Of a DNA stretch of 6,131 bases, positions 1 to 5,925 are shown one piece after another (the stretch's first letter is position 1; each line of letters opens with the position of its first letter). Source of the stretch: Bacillota bacterium (GTDB taxonomy: Bacteria; Bacillota; Clostridia; Lachnospirales; Cellulosilyticaceae); NCBI GenBank assembly GCA_023457875.1, contig JAEXBC010000008.1, positions 1 through 6,131 of the forward strand, written 5' to 3'. Made by a program: the position numbers and the translations under genes. The notes under the pieces were generated by a model. It searched no databases. It had not been told where the DNA came from and saw only the letters and a list, made by a program, of their open reading frames with translations.

Positions 1-1
1 C

Positions 2-289
2 CATCATGCCGACGATGTCTTTACGAGCTGGGGTCTAGAAACGCCTCATTTGTTCAAGGAGGAAAAGGTTAAAGAAGCCCTTGAGATGCTGTCAAAGTCA
101 GAGGAGTATGGAACGATTTTGCGTGCCAAGGGGATTTTGCAAAGTACCAGTGGCGAATGGTTCTGCTTTGACCTAGTACCAGGAGAATATGAAATGCGAA
201 AGGAAGCGGCTGATTATACAGGGCGTTTATGTGTCATTGGAACAAATCTTGATAAAGAAGGACTTAAAGCGTTATTTGATGCTTGTTAA
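2..289 (+). CDS. CobW/G3E-family GTPase, C-terminal part (5' end outside window)
   Basis: This is the last 95 codons of a gene that starts left of the window. The visible protein runs from a His-His-Ala-Asp-Asp stretch and VFTSWGLETPH through a region with ILRAKGIL, a Trp-Phe-Cys-Phe-Asp strand, VPGEYEMR, and RLCVIGTNLDKEGL to the terminal DAC. This order matches the CobW C-terminal domain (after the His-rich linker) of G3E GTPases, a family that handles metal insertion or metal delivery (CobW, YciC/ZNG1 and relatives). The GTPase domain and the GCxCC metal motif would lie upstream and cannot be seen. The ATG-less beginning shows that the reading frame is open to the left edge. The next gene starts 13 bases after the stop, so the two are probably one operon. 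Which metal is served cannot be told from this fragment; zinc is a guess from relatives. Confidence 0.85.
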   Translation, partial: HHADDVFTSWGLETPHLFKEEKVKEALEMLSKSEEYGTILRAKGILQSTSGEWFCFDLVPGEYEMRKEAADYTGRLCVIGTNLDKEGLKALFDAC

Positions 290-302
290 GGGGGACGATG
301 TA

Positions 303-1244
303 ATGAGAATACCTATTTTTCTTTTTTTAGGATTATTAGAGTCAGGAAAAACGGCATTTATTAAGCAGTTACTCCAAAAACCAGTTTTTGCGGATGGAAA
401 AGACACCTTGGTCATTGCTTGTGAGGAAGGCATTGAGGAATATGAAAAATTGCAGCTTGAGAAAAATCATATTACCCTTGTTACCGTAGATAGTGAAGTA
501 GAACTGACAAGTAGCTACATCAAAAAGCTCAATAGCCAATATACGCCGCAGCGTGTCATCATAGAATATAATGGTATGTGGCAGTTAGAAAAGGTGTTTA
601 CTTTAGACCTACCTAACGATTGGTTTATTTATCAAGTGATGAATCTGATAAATGCCGAAACCTTCAGCCTCTATATGGCTAATATGCGCTCTATTATGAT
701 GGAGCATTGTAGGTATAGCGACCTTGTCATTATTAATCGCACTGTGGAAGAGACTTCTATTTCCTCTATTAGAGGCACTGTGAAGGCAGTCAATAGTAGA
801 GCAAAGCTGTTTATTGCCAGCAGTACTTTTGAAATGGAAGCTGTCAAGGAAGTACTCCCCTATAACTTAGAGGAGGAGCTTATAGAAATAGCTGATGAGC
901 ATTATGGGCTCTGGTATATTGACTTATGGGAGAACCCGGAGCGTTATGATAAGAAGAAATTTAAGGTGAGTGGCTTATTTTTTCAACAGCCAGATGATCC
1001 TAAGGATCGCTTCTCCTTTGGTAGATTTGCTATGCCTTGTTGTGAGGAGGATATTACCTTTATGGGGGTATATTGCCATAATATAGGTAAGCCGAAGTTT
1101 CATGATCAAGACAGTATTCAAATCGTTGCTGAGGTTAGATATGAAAAGGAAGCTGTGTATCAAGGAGAAGCGGGTCCTGTTTTATATGTGAAGAGTATTG
1201 AAAGGGCTGCCACAGCCCAGAGCGAATTTGTTATTTTCAACTAG
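303..1244 (+). CDS. Divergent P-loop GTPase with C-terminal TIGR03943/DUF1980-like domain
   Basis: A 313-residue protein. I chose the ATG at 303 because an AAGGGGG ribosome binding site lies 8 bases upstream and the Walker A loop follows at once; a longer in-frame start at 189 would overlap the cobW-like gene by 100 bases. Residues 10-17 (GLLESGKT) are a P-loop. IIEYNG at 86-91 sits where CobW proteins have their Walker B/E-T-G strand, and VIINRT at 142-147 replaces the usual N-K-x-D base-recognition motif. There is no GCxCC metal motif in the GTPase half. From about residue 210, FKVSGLFFQ, the KDRFSFGRFAMPCC stretch (cysteines 246-247) and MGVYC resemble the RF-M-CC-AD core of TIGR03943/DUF1980 proteins, the partner subunits of a putative permease. 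The likely role is as a partner of the upstream CobW-like GTPase in metal trafficking; this is inference. The GTPase assignment is fairly firm, the C-terminal one is from memory of the motif. Confidence 0.8.
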   Translation: MRIPIFLFLGLLESGKTAFIKQLLQKPVFADGKDTLVIACEEGIEEYEKLQLEKNHITLVTVDSEVELTSSYIKKLNSQYTPQRVIIEYNGMWQLEKVFTLDLPNDWFIYQVMNLINAETFSLYMANMRSIMMEHCRYSDLVIINRTVEETSISSIRGTVKAVNSRAKLFIASSTFEMEAVKEVLPYNLEEELIEIADEHYGLWYIDLWENPERYDKKKFKVSGLFFQQPDDPKDRFSFGRFAMPCCEEDITFMGVYCHNIGKPKFHDQDSIQIVAEVRYEKEAVYQGEAGPVLYVKSIERAATAQSEFVIFN

Positions 1245-1300
1245 CATTTTTAGTAAGATATTTATAAATAGTTATAGGACAAGCTAAACAATGTCTAGTA

Positions 1301-2530
1301 TTAAGATTGTGCCACGAGCTGACTGAGCTCGATAATGGTTTGTGTGGCAAGGAGCATATGGCTGACCACAGTAAACTCATATTTTGCATGGCAGTTGTAG
1401 GCTCCTGTAAAGATATTGGGGCAAGGAAGTCCCATAAAAGAAAGTCTTGCGCCATCTGTACCCCCACGAATGGGCTGCCTAATAGGAACAATACCTACTT
1501 TTTCAATGGCCTTTTCTGCGAGAGTCATTACCTGGGGATATTGATCAATGATTTCCTTCATATTATAATAGCTGTCCTTTAGGGTGATGGAAACAGTGCC
1601 TTCACCATATTTTTCATTGAGGGTGTCTACTAATCGTAGCATCTCTTGTTTACGGGCTTCAAATTTATCCTTGTCATGATCCCTAATAATATAATGAAGC
1701 GTGGTATTTTCTAGGGTTCCCTGCATATCATGTAAATGGTAAAAGCCTTCATAGCCCTCGGTGCATTCAGGTGTTTCACCCTGGGGCAGGAGGTTTTGGT
1801 ATTCACAGGCCATAGCAAGACTATTTTTCATCTTTCCTTTAGCTGAGCCAGGATGAACACTGACACCTCTAAAGTTTAAGGTTGCAGAGGCAGCATTAAA
1901 GTTCTCGCATTGCAGCTCCCCTACTAAGCCCCCATCTATGGTATAAGCAAAATCAGCATTAAATTTCTTTACATCAAAGAAATCTACGCCACGGCCAATT
2001 TCTTCATCAGGTGTAAAACCAACGCGAATGGTACCATGGGGGATTTCTGGGTGGGTGATCAGATATTCCATTGCAGTTAAAATTTCAGCAATGCCTGCTT
2101 TATCATCTCCACCTAATATAGTGGTACCGTCGGTAGTAATCAAGGTTTCACCAATAAAATCCTTCAATATAGGAAATTGACTAGGTGAGAGAAAAATGTG
2201 TTCATTTTCGTTAAGGGTAATCTTTTCACCTGAATAGTTTTCGATGAGTTGAGGCTTTACATGAGCTCCAGGATAATCTGAAACGGTATCCATATGTGCT
2301 ATAAAACCTACTGTAGGCACTTTTCTATCTATGTTACTAGGTAAAGTGGCAAAAACATACCCATATTCATCCATCCTAGCATCTTGTAAGCCAAGTAAAG
2401 TACATTCCTTTACTAAAGCTTTTCCAAAGGTGAGCTGCTCTTTTGTACTGGGAAAACTGGTGTTACTTTCATCTGCCTGTGTATTTGTTTTAACGTATTT
2501 TAAAAAGCGACTTGTAAGTTGTTCCTTCAT
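1301..2530 (-). CDS. pepT: Peptidase T (tripeptide aminopeptidase, M20B family)
   Basis: Cytoplasmic di-zinc aminopeptidase that removes the N-terminal residue from tripeptides in the last steps of peptide use. The 409-residue length is that of normal full-length PepT. Key residues are all present: AHMDT with His79 and Asp81, GGDDKAG with bridging Asp142, PDEEIGRG with Glu176 (catalytic base) and Glu177, TIDGG with Asp199, and CHAKYE with His381. The RGVSVHPGSAKGKM stretch (221-234) and RGGTDGARLSFMGLPCPN (355-372) are typical of the lid and substrate-binding parts. The ATG start is set by a strong AAGGAGGT at 2537-2544, with six bases between it and the start codon. The gene is convergent with the GTPase gene (56-base gap) and divergent from the 150-residue gene. 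A TATACT sits on the minus strand at 2560-2565 but has no good -35 partner, so the promoter is unsure. No clear intrinsic terminator is visible after the stop. Confidence 0.97.
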   Translation of the reverse strand: MKEQLTSRFLKYVKTNTQADESNTSFPSTKEQLTFGKALVKECTLLGLQDARMDEYGYVFATLPSNIDRKVPTVGFIAHMDTVSDYPGAHVKPQLIENYSGEKITLNENEHIFLSPSQFPILKDFIGETLITTDGTTILGGDDKAGIAEILTAMEYLITHPEIPHGTIRVGFTPDEEIGRGVDFFDVKKFNADFAYTIDGGLVGELQCENFNAASATLNFRGVSVHPGSAKGKMKNSLAMACEYQNLLPQGETPECTEGYEGFYHLHDMQGTLENTTLHYIIRDHDKDKFEARKQEMLRLVDTLNEKYGEGTVSITLKDSYYNMKEIIDQYPQVMTLAEKAIEKVGIVPIRQPIRGGTDGARLSFMGLPCPNIFTGAYNCHAKYEFTVVSHMLLATQTIIELSQLVAQS

Positions 2531-2650
2531 CGCCTTACCTCCTTAAGCTCTTTTTTATAAGTATATTAGGTTAGGTAGAAAATTGATAGCTAAATCACAT
2601 GAAAATTAATGGCTTTTTAATAAAGATTTAATGAAGAACTAAATAGGCAG

Positions 2651-2659
2651 TGATATAAT
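2651..2659 (+). promoter_or_regulatory. Extended -10 promoter element for the 150-residue gene
   Basis: TGATATAAT is a perfect TATAAT (2654-2659) with the TG of an extended -10 one base before it. No recognisable -35 box lies 16-18 bases upstream, which is usual for extended -10 promoters. The start of transcription would be near 2666, giving a leader of about 57 bases before the ATG at 2723. Confidence 0.5.
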
Positions 2660-2722
2660 AGGTTACAATGAATAGGAATAGTAAGCTTGTATTTTGTAAG
2701 CAAAAAAAATTGGAGGTAGCTC

Positions 2723-3175
2723 ATGTTTAAAGCAATTTGCATTAAAGGCTATGGGGGCGTATTTCAAGGCGAACTTGTCAAAGCCAAAAAAGGTTTTAAT
2801 GGAAATATGCATTATTATAGGAATTTTAGAATCAAGAAAACCATCCCACAAGAGGTATTCGAGGAATATTTTCTTCCCTTTAACCACTACTATATTGTAG
2901 AAAAACCTCTCAAAAAGAGATTTCTTAGGAAACCTAAGCGCCAATTTATGCGAGCTGAATTTAGGGGAGTTGATGAAAGAACTCTTATTAAGCTATATAG
3001 CTGTGTGTTTTCTTATATTGAAATGGTTAAGCAAAAAAATCCTGAATTAATCCAAACCTTTAACTATAGTATTGTGACTACCCTAGAGAAGTTAGAATAC
3101 CTGTATAAGGTATTGCCACAGTCTGAATTTTTAGTAGCCATTGCGGACTCAGAGCAGGTTTTTAAAGGGGTATAA
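2723..3175 (+). CDS. Hypothetical basic protein, 150 residues, frame continues past the stop
   Basis: I do not recognise the family. The ATG is supported by GGAGG at 2712-2716 with a six-base spacer and by an extended -10 promoter upstream. The protein begins with a short strand-like segment (FKAICIKGYGGVF), is rich in aromatic residues in the first half (HYYRNF, EEYFLPFNHYY), carries a dense basic patch at 61-73 (KPLKKRFLRKPKR) and then looks mainly helical. There is no signal peptide or membrane segment. After the TAA at 3173-3175 the same frame stays open for 41 further codons that also look protein-like, ending at TAA 3299-3301, one base before a terminator hairpin. The gene may therefore be a 192-residue protein shortened by a nonsense change, a readthrough case or a sequencing error. 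The intact relative would decide. The basic patch may bind nucleic acid or an acidic surface, but that is only a guess. Confidence 0.7.
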   Translation: MFKAICIKGYGGVFQGELVKAKKGFNGNMHYYRNFRIKKTIPQEVFEEYFLPFNHYYIVEKPLKKRFLRKPKRQFMRAEFRGVDERTLIKLYSCVFSYIEMVKQKNPELIQTFNYSIVTTLEKLEYLYKVLPQSEFLVAIADSEQVFKGV

Positions 3176-3301
3176 AAGACGGCTTTAAGCATCGAGCTAG
3201 AAACTTTACCCAAAAAAAATGATTATGAGCTCCTACTAGATAATTTTAAAATGGATAATAATATTCTTGGAGAATTTTTTAATCAACTGAACAAAAGGTA
3301 A
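3176..3301 (+). other. In-frame continuation of the 150-residue gene beyond its TAA
   Basis: Forty-one sense codons follow the TAA at 3173-3175 in the same frame and end at TAA 3299-3301. The translation begins KTALSIELETLPKKNDYELL and goes on through DNFKMDNNILGEFF to LNKR, with a normal mix of charged and hydrophobic residues. It has no ribosome binding site or early start codon of its own (first ATG at 3251), so it is best explained as the tail of the gene before it. An open stretch of this length is not rare by chance, so this is suggestive only. Confidence 0.45.
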
Positions 3302-3339
3302 ATAAAGGGGTTACACATGAAGTGCCCCCTTATGTTTTT
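3302..3339. terminator. Bidirectional intrinsic terminator between convergent genes
   Basis: ATAAAGGGG (3302-3310) pairs with CCCCTTAT (3326-3333, one bulged A), with a possible inner CAC/GTG (3314-3316 and 3322-3324) below a short ATGAA loop. On the plus strand the stem is followed by G and five Ts (3335-3339), which suits termination of the gene that ends at 3175 or 3301. For the 49-codon minus-strand gene the stem lies just past its stop codon but the T run is weaker (TTTATTTACCTTTT). Confidence 0.7.
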
Positions 3340-3487
3340 ACTGCTCTGATGGTGTATTTCTAGAAACCCATTGATTATTTGTGGCTGATTTTTTTGCTTT
3401 GTCATTAAAGTACTTTGTGCCTTCGGTACTTTGATTGTGAGTACCACACCACTGATTATTCGTTGCAGATTTTTGCGCTTTTTCCAT
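3338..3487 (-). CDS. Small 49-residue protein with two 10-residue repeats
   Basis: This short gene has an ATG at 3487, a strong GGAGG at 3497-3501 with a nine-base spacer, and a TAA at 3338-3340 next to a terminator. The product is hydrophilic and rich in Asn, Gln, Thr, Ser and Lys. It contains AQKSATNNQW at residues 4-13 and AKKSATNNQW at 31-40, a 27-residue period. The two DNA copies differ at six codons, of which five changes are synonymous and one swaps Gln for Lys; this pattern points to selection on the protein and is good evidence for real coding. Each repeat ends in Trp; the first is followed by Cys14. The family is not known to me. Small, repeat-bearing, Asn/Gln-rich proteins of this kind recall gamma-type small acid-soluble spore proteins, but the sequence does not match their repeat, so a spore role is only a guess. 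Confidence 0.75.
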   Translation of the reverse strand: MEKAQKSATNNQWCGTHNQSTEGTKYFNDKAKKSATNNQWVSRNTPSEQ

Positions 3488-3526
3488 AGGTGATAACCTC
3501 CAATTGATTTAATGAGAGTACAAAAT

Positions 3527-3555
3527 TATTATCTGCAAGCGCATGAAAATCATAC
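3527..3555 (-). promoter_or_regulatory. Possible sigma-G/F-like promoter of the 49-residue protein gene
   Basis: On the minus strand GTATG (3551-3555) is followed 17 bases later by GATAATA (3527-3533). The sigma-G consensus is roughly G-H-A-T-R, 18 bases, C-A-T-N-H-T-A, so the -10 has one mismatch and the spacer is one base short. Transcription would begin near 3520, about 33 bases before the start codon. The same GATAAT could serve as a sigma-A -10, but no TTGACA-like box lies at the right distance. Confidence 0.25.
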
Positions 3556-3620
3556 TGATAATATTTGACAGACCCTTTAGCCTTTATTTAAGAATCTTTT
3601 TTACATTTTAACAATCAAGC

Positions 3621-3649
3621 TTGTAAAAAATAGGAAAACAGATTAAAAT
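3621..3649 (+). promoter_or_regulatory. Sigma-A-type promoter of glgA
   Basis: TTGTAA (3621-3626), a 17-base spacer and TAAAAT (3644-3649) form a good housekeeping promoter, four of six and five of six matches to consensus. Transcription should begin near 3656, giving a leader of about 35 bases before the ATG at 3692. No operator or riboswitch is obvious in the short leader. Confidence 0.6.
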
Positions 3650-3691
3650 ATAAATAATAATTAGGAAATTTGTCCATACAAGGAGGAGCGT

Positions 3692-5140
3692 ATGAAAAAG
3701 ATACTTTTTGTAGCTTCAGAATGTGTACCATTTATTAAGACAGGTGGCTTGGCGGATGTAGTAGGCGCATTACCCAAAAAGCTTGATCAGAAGCAGTATG
3801 ATGTACGTGTGATACTGCCCAATTATACATGCATCCCAAAGGAATATAGGGATAAATTTGAATATGTAAGCCACTTTTATATGGATATGGGATGGTTTAA
3901 AGAACGTATTCACGTGGGTATTATGACGACTGTGTATGATGGTATTACATACTACTTCGTAGATAACGAATATTATTTCGGTGGGTGGGCACCCTATGGT
4001 ACCATGAGGTTTGATATCGAAAAGTTTTGCTTTTTTAGTAAGGCAGCCTTAGCTATTTTACCTGTCATTGATTTTAGACCTGATATTATTCATTGTCATG
4101 ATTGGCAAACAGGTCTTATCCCCGTGTTTTTGAAAAATACATTTAATACGAATCCTTTCTTTGGAAATATAAAAACGATTATGACCATTCACAACCTGAA
4201 ATTTCAGGGTGTTTGGGATATTAAGACGATTAAGGGCATTACGGGATTACCAGATTACCTATTTACAAATGATAAATTAGAGTTTTATAAAGATGCCAAT
4301 ATGCTTAAGGGTGGTCTTGTCTATGCTGACTATATTACCACCGTTAGTGAGACCTATGCTCATGAAATTCAGATGCCCTATTATGGAGAGGGTTTAGACG
4401 GGCTACTACGTGCTAGAAATGGCAGCTTATGTGGCATCGTTAATGGTATTGATGATGAAATCTATGATCCTGTTACGGATGAGCAGATTTTCCAAAATTA
4501 CTCTGTATGCAACTTTAGAACGGAAAAGATTAAGAATAAAAGAGGATTGCAAGAACAATTAGGTCTTCCAGTAGATGACCGAAAATATGTGATAGGTATC
4601 ATTTCTAGATTAACAGATCAAAAGGGACTTGACCTGATTGATTGGGTGATGCGGGGCATATGTGATGAGAATGTACAGCTTGTTGTAGTTGGAACCGGGG
4701 ATCCCCAGTATGAAAATATGTTCAAATATTATCAATGGACCATGCCAGATCGTGTATCTGCTAATATCTATTACTCCGACGAGCTTGCCCATAAGCTCTA
4801 TGCAGGCGCAGACGCCATGCTGATGCCTTCTCGGTTTGAGCCTTGTGGCTTAACTCAGCTTATAGCACTTCGTTATGGCACAGTCCCCATTGTGAGAGAA
4901 ACAGGTGGCCTAAAGGATACCGTTGAGGCATATAATGAAATTGAAAAGACGGGGACAGGTTTTTCCTTCGCTAATTATAACGCTGACGATATGCTTGGAA
5001 TTATCAATTACTCAAAAAGCGTGTATTTTAAGAATAAAAGACAGTGGAATAATATCATAGCAAGGGGTATGAAGAAGGATTATTCATGGACACGTTCAGC
5101 TAAAGCTTATGAGGAACTTTACGATAGTTTGACTTATTAA
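3692..5140 (+). CDS. glgA: Glycogen synthase (ADP-glucose, GT5 family)
   Basis: Transfers glucose from ADP-glucose to the non-reducing end of an alpha-1,4-glucan in the cytoplasm. At 482 residues it has the usual bacterial GlgA length. The N-terminal GT5 domain has the KTGGLADV loop at 16-23 (Lys16 contacts ADP-glucose), HCHDWQTG at 134-141, TIHN at 165-168 with the catalytic-site His167, and VSETYAHEI at 218-226. The C-terminal GT-B domain has GIVNGIDD (248-255), SRLTDQKG (305-312, with Arg306 and Lys311 for the phosphates), GTGD (334-337), PSRFEPCGLTQL (379-390, Glu383) and RETGGLKDTV (402-411). AGGAGG at 3681-3686 fixes the ATG start. The other glycogen genes (glgB, glgC, glgD, glgP) are not adjacent: neighbours on both sides are on the minus strand, so glgA forms its own transcription unit with a promoter at 3621-3649. 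Nothing looks truncated or altered. Confidence 0.98.
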   Translation: MKKILFVASECVPFIKTGGLADVVGALPKKLDQKQYDVRVILPNYTCIPKEYRDKFEYVSHFYMDMGWFKERIHVGIMTTVYDGITYYFVDNEYYFGGWAPYGTMRFDIEKFCFFSKAALAILPVIDFRPDIIHCHDWQTGLIPVFLKNTFNTNPFFGNIKTIMTIHNLKFQGVWDIKTIKGITGLPDYLFTNDKLEFYKDANMLKGGLVYADYITTVSETYAHEIQMPYYGEGLDGLLRARNGSLCGIVNGIDDEIYDPVTDEQIFQNYSVCNFRTEKIKNKRGLQEQLGLPVDDRKYVIGIISRLTDQKGLDLIDWVMRGICDENVQLVVVGTGDPQYENMFKYYQWTMPDRVSANIYYSDELAHKLYAGADAMLMPSRFEPCGLTQLIALRYGTVPIVRETGGLKDTVEAYNEIEKTGTGFSFANYNADDMLGIINYSKSVYFKNKRQWNNIIARGMKKDYSWTRSAKAYEELYDSLTY

Positions 5141-5161
5141 CAATCATTTATGTTTTCGATT

Positions 5162-5250
5162 AAAAAAGGAGCAGTCGATTCCTTCATATTCAAAGATTTG
5201 TGATGAGCTTATCGCAAATCTTTTAATATGAAGCTTTAGACAGCTCCTTT
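5162..5250 (-). terminator. Long nested hairpin with terminator at its minus-strand end
   Basis: AAAGGAGC (5165-5172) pairs with GCTCCTTT (5243-5250). After one mismatch, GTC (5174-5176) pairs with GAC (5239-5241). Beyond a 5-by-5 internal loop, CTTCATATT (5182-5190) pairs with AATATGAAG (5225-5233), one mismatch follows, then AAAGATTTG (5192-5200) pairs with CAAATCTTT (5215-5223) and GAT with ATC around a short loop. Read on the minus strand, the outer stem runs into six Ts (5162-5167), partly shared with the stem, so it should end the dCMP deaminase transcript 40 bases after its stop. The plus strand has no T run after 5250, so for glgA it may act only as a 3' stabilising stem. Confidence 0.65.
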
Positions 5251-5289
5251 GATTATGTAAGCATTAGTAGCTTGTTGATAGTTTGAAAG

Positions 5290-5805
5290 CTATTCCTTGT
5301 CCACTAAAAAGGAAAGGTTAATGTGAGTCGTAGCGGTTTTAAGTTGTGTCAGCTTTACACCAGCAGCGGTGAACATTTTTTTAGAAGCTTTAACGGCATC
5401 TGATTCAGCGTATTTATCAGAAAGGTAAATAACTTCGCGAATACCAGATTGAATAATTGCCTTACAGCATTCATTACAAGGAAACAAAGCCACATATATC
5501 TTGGCGCCTACCAGTGATTTGCCGTGGGCATTGAGTATGGCGTTAAGTTCAGCATGAACCACAAAAGGATATTTAGTATCTAAGAAGCTACCATCCCTAT
5601 CCCAAGGAAATTCATCATCCGAGCAGCCTAGAGGAAGACCGTTGTAGCCCACACTTAGAATGGTATTATGACAAAAGTGATCCGAAGTATTTCCACTTAC
5701 AATACAGGCACCAACTTGGGTATTAGGATCCTTACTCCTCTTAGCAGCAAGGAGTGCAATACCCATGAAGTAATCATCCCATGAAATGTATTCTTGACGT
5801 TTCAA
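5290..5805 (-). CDS. Deoxycytidylate (dCMP) deaminase family protein, ComEB-like
   Basis: Zinc-dependent deaminase of the cytidine/deoxycytidylate deaminase superfamily; the expected reaction is dCMP to dUMP, supplying thymidylate synthesis in the cytoplasm. The 171-residue protein has KRSKDPNTQVGACIV (22-36), GYNGLPLGC (53-61), the zinc and catalytic HAELNAI with His84 and Glu86, and PCNECCK with zinc ligands Cys110 and Cys113. These are the dCMP deaminase signatures, as in ComEB. Compared with what I recall of relatives, the stretch at 38-48 between the first two motifs (with two His and a Cys) seems a few residues long. The start is TTG at 5805: GGAGG lies seven bases upstream, a stop in the same frame is found just upstream, and no ATG fits before residue 14. 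The gene has its own promoter at 5846-5874 and is convergent with glgA. A specialised substrate cannot be excluded without comparison. Confidence 0.92.
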   Translation of the reverse strand: MKRQEYISWDDYFMGIALLAAKRSKDPNTQVGACIVSGNTSDHFCHNTILSVGYNGLPLGCSDDEFPWDRDGSFLDTKYPFVVHAELNAILNAHGKSLVGAKIYVALFPCNECCKAIIQSGIREVIYLSDKYAESDAVKASKKMFTAAGVKLTQLKTATTHINLSFLVDKE

Positions 5806-5845
5806 ATCTATCCCTCCCGAGTATTTTTAGGCGTTAAGTATATTT

Positions 5846-5874
5846 AGTATAGTATGGTTTTAAGACTTGTTCAA
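5846..5874 (-). promoter_or_regulatory. Sigma-A-type promoter of the dCMP deaminase gene
   Basis: On the minus strand TTGAAC (5869-5874), a 17-base spacer and TATACT (5846-5851) are each five of six matches to consensus. Transcription would begin near 5839, about 34 bases before the TTG start codon. The region overlaps a plus-strand promoter candidate at 5860-5888, so the two probably compete for polymerase. Confidence 0.7.
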
Positions 5875-5888
5875 TACAAAACTATATT
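5860..5888 (+). promoter_or_regulatory. Candidate promoter for the right-end structured RNA
   Basis: TTAAGA (5860-5865), a 17-base spacer and TATATT (5883-5888) give four and five matches to the sigma-A boxes. The expected start near 5895 lies about 30 bases before the folded region at 5926. It is weaker than the opposing promoter it overlaps. Confidence 0.4.
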
Positions 5889-5925
5889 CTTTACCTCCCA
5901 AAAGGCGGAAAATTTAACACTGTCT

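Noticed and set aside
189..302. Longer N-terminus for the second GTPase (in-frame ATG at 189)
   Set aside because: It overlaps the cobW-like coding sequence by 100 bases, has no ribosome binding site at 189, and the extra residues do not precede a P-loop domain in a normal way; the ATG at 303 has AAGGGGG just upstream.
1204..1218. Perfect GGGCTG-CCA-CAGCCC hairpin near the end of the second GTPase gene as a terminator
   Set aside because: It lies inside the coding sequence with 26 bases to the gene end and no T run directly after it; the spacer 1245-1300 shows no good terminator either.
2663..2944. Minus-strand open frame opposite the 150-residue gene
   Set aside because: It lies antisense to a gene with a good ribosome binding site and promoter, and has no support of its own.
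3565..3593. Perfect TTGACA at 3565-3570 as a -35 box for glgA
   Set aside because: No acceptable -10 lies 16-18 bases downstream (TTTAAG or TTAAGA only); the promoter at 3621-3649 fits better.
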